Below, in pieces: positions 61,200 to 64,000 of a stretch of DNA of 64,000 nt. Below the pieces are notes generated by a model. That model was given only the letters and a program-made list of their open reading frames with translations. It was not told the DNA's origin and searched no databases. Position numbers and translations under genes: made by a program. How positions within the stretch are numbered: the stretch's first letter is position 1; each line of letters opens with the position of its first letter. The stretch covers positions 1 through 64,000 of the forward strand of contig NZ_JXZC01000012.1 in assembly GCF_000935355.1 (NCBI RefSeq), written 5' to 3'. This DNA is from Rossellomorea aquimaris. Lineage in GTDB: Bacteria; Bacillota; Bacilli; Bacillales; Bacillaceae_B.

Positions 61200-61618
61200 T
61201 AGATAAAATAAAAAAATTAAATGAGGCGCATGTGAATGAAGTGATCACTGAAAAAGAAATGACAAAAATGAAGAAAACCATTTTAAAAAATCATGAAGAA
61301 AATGAGCTGGATATTTGTTCGGCTTATGGGGTAACGAGAAATGATATTATGACAGGGGTTCGTTGTGAAAATTGTCATTACATCCCAATGAAAAGAATTT
61401 ATGCTTCCTGGTTATGTATTAAATGTAATACATCTTCTAAATATGCGCATTTGAATGCTATCCTCGACTATTTCTTACTAATTGATAAACACATAACAAA
61501 TAGAGAACTAAGAAATTTTATTCATCTTTCATCAAGAACAACGGCTTATAAATTATTAAAGGAATTTCAGATGAATGGTGAAAGAAAGTCAGCTTTCTAT
61601 TGTAAACCAGGCCAATAA
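61200..61618 (+). pseudogene. 5'-truncated NERD-family remnant (zinc ribbon and tail only)
   Basis: An open frame reading NIIDKIKKLNEAHV ... ending FYCKPGQ. From about 61230 it aligns end-on with residues about 180-310 of the NERD protein at 51653: YGVTRNDIMTGVRC / YGISREEIKTGVRC, then C-x2-C ... C-x2-C, then HITNRELRNFIHLSSRTTAYKLL / KITNRQVRKFLHLESRKTALKIL. The NERD nuclease domain is absent, no ribosome site is seen, and the frame opens inside the cshA terminator. It is AT-rich. Most likely a decayed gene, but a small expressed zinc-ribbon protein cannot be excluded. Confidence 0.65.
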
Positions 61619-61677
61619 ATTTATACTTAATTCCTCTCCTTATGCACATACTAACCCCAAAAAGGAGTCCACCCCAC

Positions 61678-62640
61678 ATGACACTCGTAAAGTTAGGCTA
61701 TGTTGCCATGAGCATGAACCTCCAGAATGCATCACCTTCCCAAACCATGACCTATAAGCAGTTTTCGGGAATTAAGGATCGTGAGGCCGCTATTCATAAA
61801 CTGGAACGGATCGCAAAATCAAATCTTGAAAACTGCCTACGCCTTTTAAAGCATAATGTTCTTAATGAGATCCATTTTTTTCGGTTCAGTTCAAAGTTGA
61901 TCCCTCTTGCGAATCATCCTGAATTGAAAGGATGGGATTTCATTTCCCCTTTAAAACCTGAACTGGATGTAATTAAAGAGTATTTAACGCTTCATCCCAT
62001 GCGGGTGGATTTTCATCCCGATCATTTTGTACTGTTGAATTCAAGTGACGTGGATGTGTTGAAGAACACGCTTAAAACACTTAAGATGCATGAGGCATTA
62101 TTAAAAGGGATGGGAATCGATCCAACCCATCGCTGTGTTCTCCATGTCGGCGGGGCTTATGAAGATAAAGAAAAAGCGCTTGAGCAATTCATCCATAATT
62201 GGGGGCTGACACCTGTTTCCCTTCAACAAATGATCATTCTTGAAAATGATGATACGGTTTTCAGTGCAGCTGATGCCCTCTATCTATGCGAAAAGCTCGG
62301 GATTCCCCATGTGTTCGATTACCACCATCATCTTGCTTATAACGAAAGGGATTGGTTGTTGGATTGGGAGAGGATCGTTGGAACGTGGAGCCAGTCACCG
62401 TTACCTGTGAAGATGCATATTTCCAGTCCTCGTTCCCGGGAAGATTACAAAGCCCATGCCGATTTCATCGACCCTAAGATGTTCCTTGATTTTCTTCAAG
62501 GCATAAAGGGTTCGGTGGATGAAATTGATTGTATGATAGAAGCGAAGAAGAAGGATGACGCATTGTTCCGGTTAGTGGAGGAGCTGCAAGGGACTGATGG
62601 GATTGAGTGGGTGGATAAAAGTTCGTTTAATCTAAAATAG
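61678..62640 (+). CDS. uvsE: UV damage endonuclease UvsE
   Basis: DNA endonuclease that nicks 5' of UV photoproducts and other lesions, starting alternative excision repair. 320 residues, a TIM-barrel with three-metal site: GYVAMSM start (7-13), FFRFSSKLIPLANHP (near 62-76), MRVDFHPDHFVLLNS (near 113-127), VLHVGGAYEDKEKAL, IILENDDTVFSAADAL (Glu/Asp metal ligands), HVFDYHHHLAYN (His ligands) and KMHISSPR. Start at 61678 uses AAGGAG; the longer in-frame ATG at 61642 has none. Lies between cshA and ydbS, a place where B. subtilis has no such gene. Confidence 0.95.
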   Translation: MTLVKLGYVAMSMNLQNASPSQTMTYKQFSGIKDREAAIHKLERIAKSNLENCLRLLKHNVLNEIHFFRFSSKLIPLANHPELKGWDFISPLKPELDVIKEYLTLHPMRVDFHPDHFVLLNSSDVDVLKNTLKTLKMHEALLKGMGIDPTHRCVLHVGGAYEDKEKALEQFIHNWGLTPVSLQQMIILENDDTVFSAADALYLCEKLGIPHVFDYHHHLAYNERDWLLDWERIVGTWSQSPLPVKMHISSPRSREDYKAHADFIDPKMFLDFLQGIKGSVDEIDCMIEAKKKDDALFRLVEELQGTDGIEWVDKSSFNLK

Positions 62641-62741
62641 GTATATCTCCCAAAGCTTTCTCCTTTATCTGAAACCATCTCTGTTCCAAATCGTAAATAT
62701 ACTGTAAGATTTAGTAAAAGAGATAAGTGAGGGGGATGGGG

Positions 62742-63221
62742 ATGATTGGAGAGCCTCAAAAGAAAATATCGCCAAAGGCTTTAAAGGTTTGGAAGATATA
62801 TGGCGTGTTTGAAACATTGATTGTGACAGTTGTAGCCGCAGGAGCGATTGTTCTTACCGTGTTGTTTGATTGGCCTCAATGGATCATTGCAGTTGCAATT
62901 GGCATATTCATTCTATTTACATATTTATTTGTTTTCTTTATTCCAACGATCAAATGGAAGAGATGGCGATATGAAGTGAGGGAGCAGGAAATTGAGCTCC
63001 AAAGAGGGATATTTATAGTGAAGCGAACTTTGGTGCCGATGGTGAGGGTTCAACATGTTGATACGGTGCAGGGTCCTATTTTAAAAAAGTATCAGTTAGC
63101 GACGATCACGATTTCGACTGCGGCGACGGTTCATGAGATTCCGGCACTGGATATGGAGGAAGCGGATGGTTTGAGAAGCTCCATTTCACAACTAGCGAGG
63201 GTGGCTGAAGATGATGTCTGA
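62742..63221 (+). CDS. ydbS: YdbS-like bacterial PH domain membrane protein
   Basis: 159-residue membrane protein with two hydrophobic segments (about 25-50 and 50-70) and a bacterial PH (bPH2) domain: EQEIELQRGIFIVKRTLVPMVRVQHVDTVQGPILKKYQLATITISTAAT. ATG 62742 was chosen as GAGGGGG lies about 6 bases upstream; earlier in-frame GTG/ATG overlap the site. Length equals that recalled for B. subtilis YdbS. YdbS/YdbT are linked to resistance to membrane-active bacteriocins (amylocyclicin). Overlaps ydbT by 11 bases. Confidence 0.9.
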   Translation: MIGEPQKKISPKALKVWKIYGVFETLIVTVVAAGAIVLTVLFDWPQWIIAVAIGIFILFTYLFVFFIPTIKWKRWRYEVREQEIELQRGIFIVKRTLVPMVRVQHVDTVQGPILKKYQLATITISTAATVHEIPALDMEEADGLRSSISQLARVAEDDV

Positions 63222-64000
63222 GCACAAAAGACTGCACCCTATTTCAGCTGTAGCTAACTTTATAAAGCAGTTGAAGGATTTGATCGTTCCCTTTGTTTTT
63301 TTAATTGTATTGAATAACCGGGGAGAGAAGACGGGATTTTGGGATTATATGCCCGTTATATCCATGGCGGCAGTCCTTGTGTTCGTTCTGGTCACAGGGA
63401 TTGTGAAGTGGCTTCGGTTTACGTATCGAGTAGAAGAAGGGGAGCTGCGGATTGAACACGGACTATTTGTTAAAAAGAAGAGGTATATTCCCATTGACCG
63501 GATTCAGAGTTTAAATTTCTCTGAAGGGATTCTTCATCGTCCTTTTGGGTTGGTCAAGGTGAAGGTTGAAACGGCCGGGTCTTCGAATCCGCGGGAATCG
63601 GAAGCAGAACTGACAGCTATTTTAAAAGAAGAAGCATTAGAGTTAGAGGAGATGATCTATCGGGAGAAGAAGGGGCCTGACGTTACCGGGAATCTTTCGG
63701 AAGAAAATACGAAGGTTTTGAAGGATGAAGAACCCTTTTTCAACCTCGGTTCAAAAGACATTTGGGTGCTTGCCACGACTTCAGGCGGGATCGGGGTCAT
63801 CATTTCCGGGGTGTTTGTTTTCTTATCCCAATTTAATGAGTTCATTCCGTACGAAGCCGTTTATGAGGAGCTGGCTGTTTTTGTGAAAAGCGGCGTGTTT
63901 GTCGTTTCGGTGATGGCCTTCTTGGGATTGCTTGTTGCCTGGTTATTATCGATTGCTTGGACATTCATTATTTATGGTGATTTCAGGATTAAAATTGTAG
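63211..64000 (+). CDS. ydbT: YdbT-like PH domain membrane protein (partial, runs off the window)
   Basis: Open frame from ATG 63211 (a second ATG follows directly) to the window edge with no stop, at least 263 residues. N-terminal PH block HPISAVANFIKQLKDLIVPFVFLIVLNN, two membrane helices, then bPH2: RIEHGLFVKKKRYIPIDRIQSLNFSEGILHRPFGLVKVKVETAGSS. A second membrane block starts near 190 (IWVLATTSGGIGVIISGVFVFL) and a second PH domain begins at the edge. Pairs with ydbS, as in B. subtilis. The 3' part, usually to about 490 residues, is outside. Confidence 0.88.
   Translation, partial: MMSEHKRLHPISAVANFIKQLKDLIVPFVFLIVLNNRGEKTGFWDYMPVISMAAVLVFVLVTGIVKWLRFTYRVEEGELRIEHGLFVKKKRYIPIDRIQSLNFSEGILHRPFGLVKVKVETAGSSNPRESEAELTAILKEEALELEEMIYREKKGPDVTGNLSEENTKVLKDEEPFFNLGSKDIWVLATTSGGIGVIISGVFVFLSQFNEFIPYEAVYEELAVFVKSGVFVVSVMAFLGLLVAWLLSIAWTFIIYGDFRIKIV

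Overview
The window looks like a chromosomal segment from a member of the Bacillaceae (Bacillus sensu lato, Rossellomorea-like; species not determinable). The signs are the conserved order arginase - sigW - rsiW - cdaA - cdaR - glmM - glmS ribozyme - glmS, the block ddl - murF - cshA - ydbS - ydbT, AGGAGG-type ribosome binding sites, sigma-A and sigma-W promoters, a T-box, a SAM-I riboswitch and a Spo0E-like sporulation phosphatase. No phage, plasmid, transposase or CRISPR is visible.

Layout. 1-1300: 5S rRNA and nine tRNA genes (Asn, Thr, Glu, Val, Thr, Tyr, Gln, Lys, Ala), several separated by small tetraloop hairpins, then a terminator. 1590-10212: arginase, a small Spo0E-like gene on the minus strand, sigma-W with its anti-sigma factor, the c-di-AMP cyclase with its regulator, and GlmM/GlmS, joining envelope stress, c-di-AMP signalling and UDP-GlcNAc precursor supply. 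10300-24320: accessory genes: FUSC-type transporter, heme N-hydroxylase-like protein, DUF4097 protein, CAP lipoprotein, P1 peptidase, 3-methyladenine glycosylase, an EAL phosphodiesterase behind a c-di-GMP-II riboswitch, a fused two-module ABC permease, an HHH protein, a YibQ-type deacetylase, an LVIVD-repeat protein and a benzil-reductase-like SDR.

24320-34600: transporters (NhaC-family gene under a SAM-I riboswitch, MFS, alanine/glycine symporter with CodY-like boxes, DUF819 protein with a cre-like site), cardiolipin synthase and three gene-poor gaps filled by two families of large imperfect palindromic repeats, one of which is inserted into a copy of the other. 34700-44650: small proteins, a CBS protein, a LysM-CAP protein, a lipid kinase, a DedA-like protein, a T-box-controlled arginyl-tRNA synthetase, RodA, SfsA and a BsuPI-type lipoprotein.

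44839-51393 is the most interesting functional unit: seven tightly packed genes encoding a binding lipoprotein, two permeases, an ATPase, a VTT (TVP38/DedA-like) membrane protein, a CDP-alcohol phosphatidyltransferase and a mercuric-reductase-like flavoprotein. The gene content resembles the uncharacterised E. coli ydjX-ynjF region. The rest holds a NERD-domain gene with a truncated relative about 9 kb away, a SelD-associated-type oxidoreductase, a cation symporter, ddl-murF, an alpha/beta hydrolase, cshA, uvsE, ydbS and the start of ydbT, which runs off the window.

An 11-base word (GGTCCGTCCCT or its complement) occurs seven times across the window, far above chance, and is unexplained. All family assignments come from recognising sequence motifs by eye; no database search was run.
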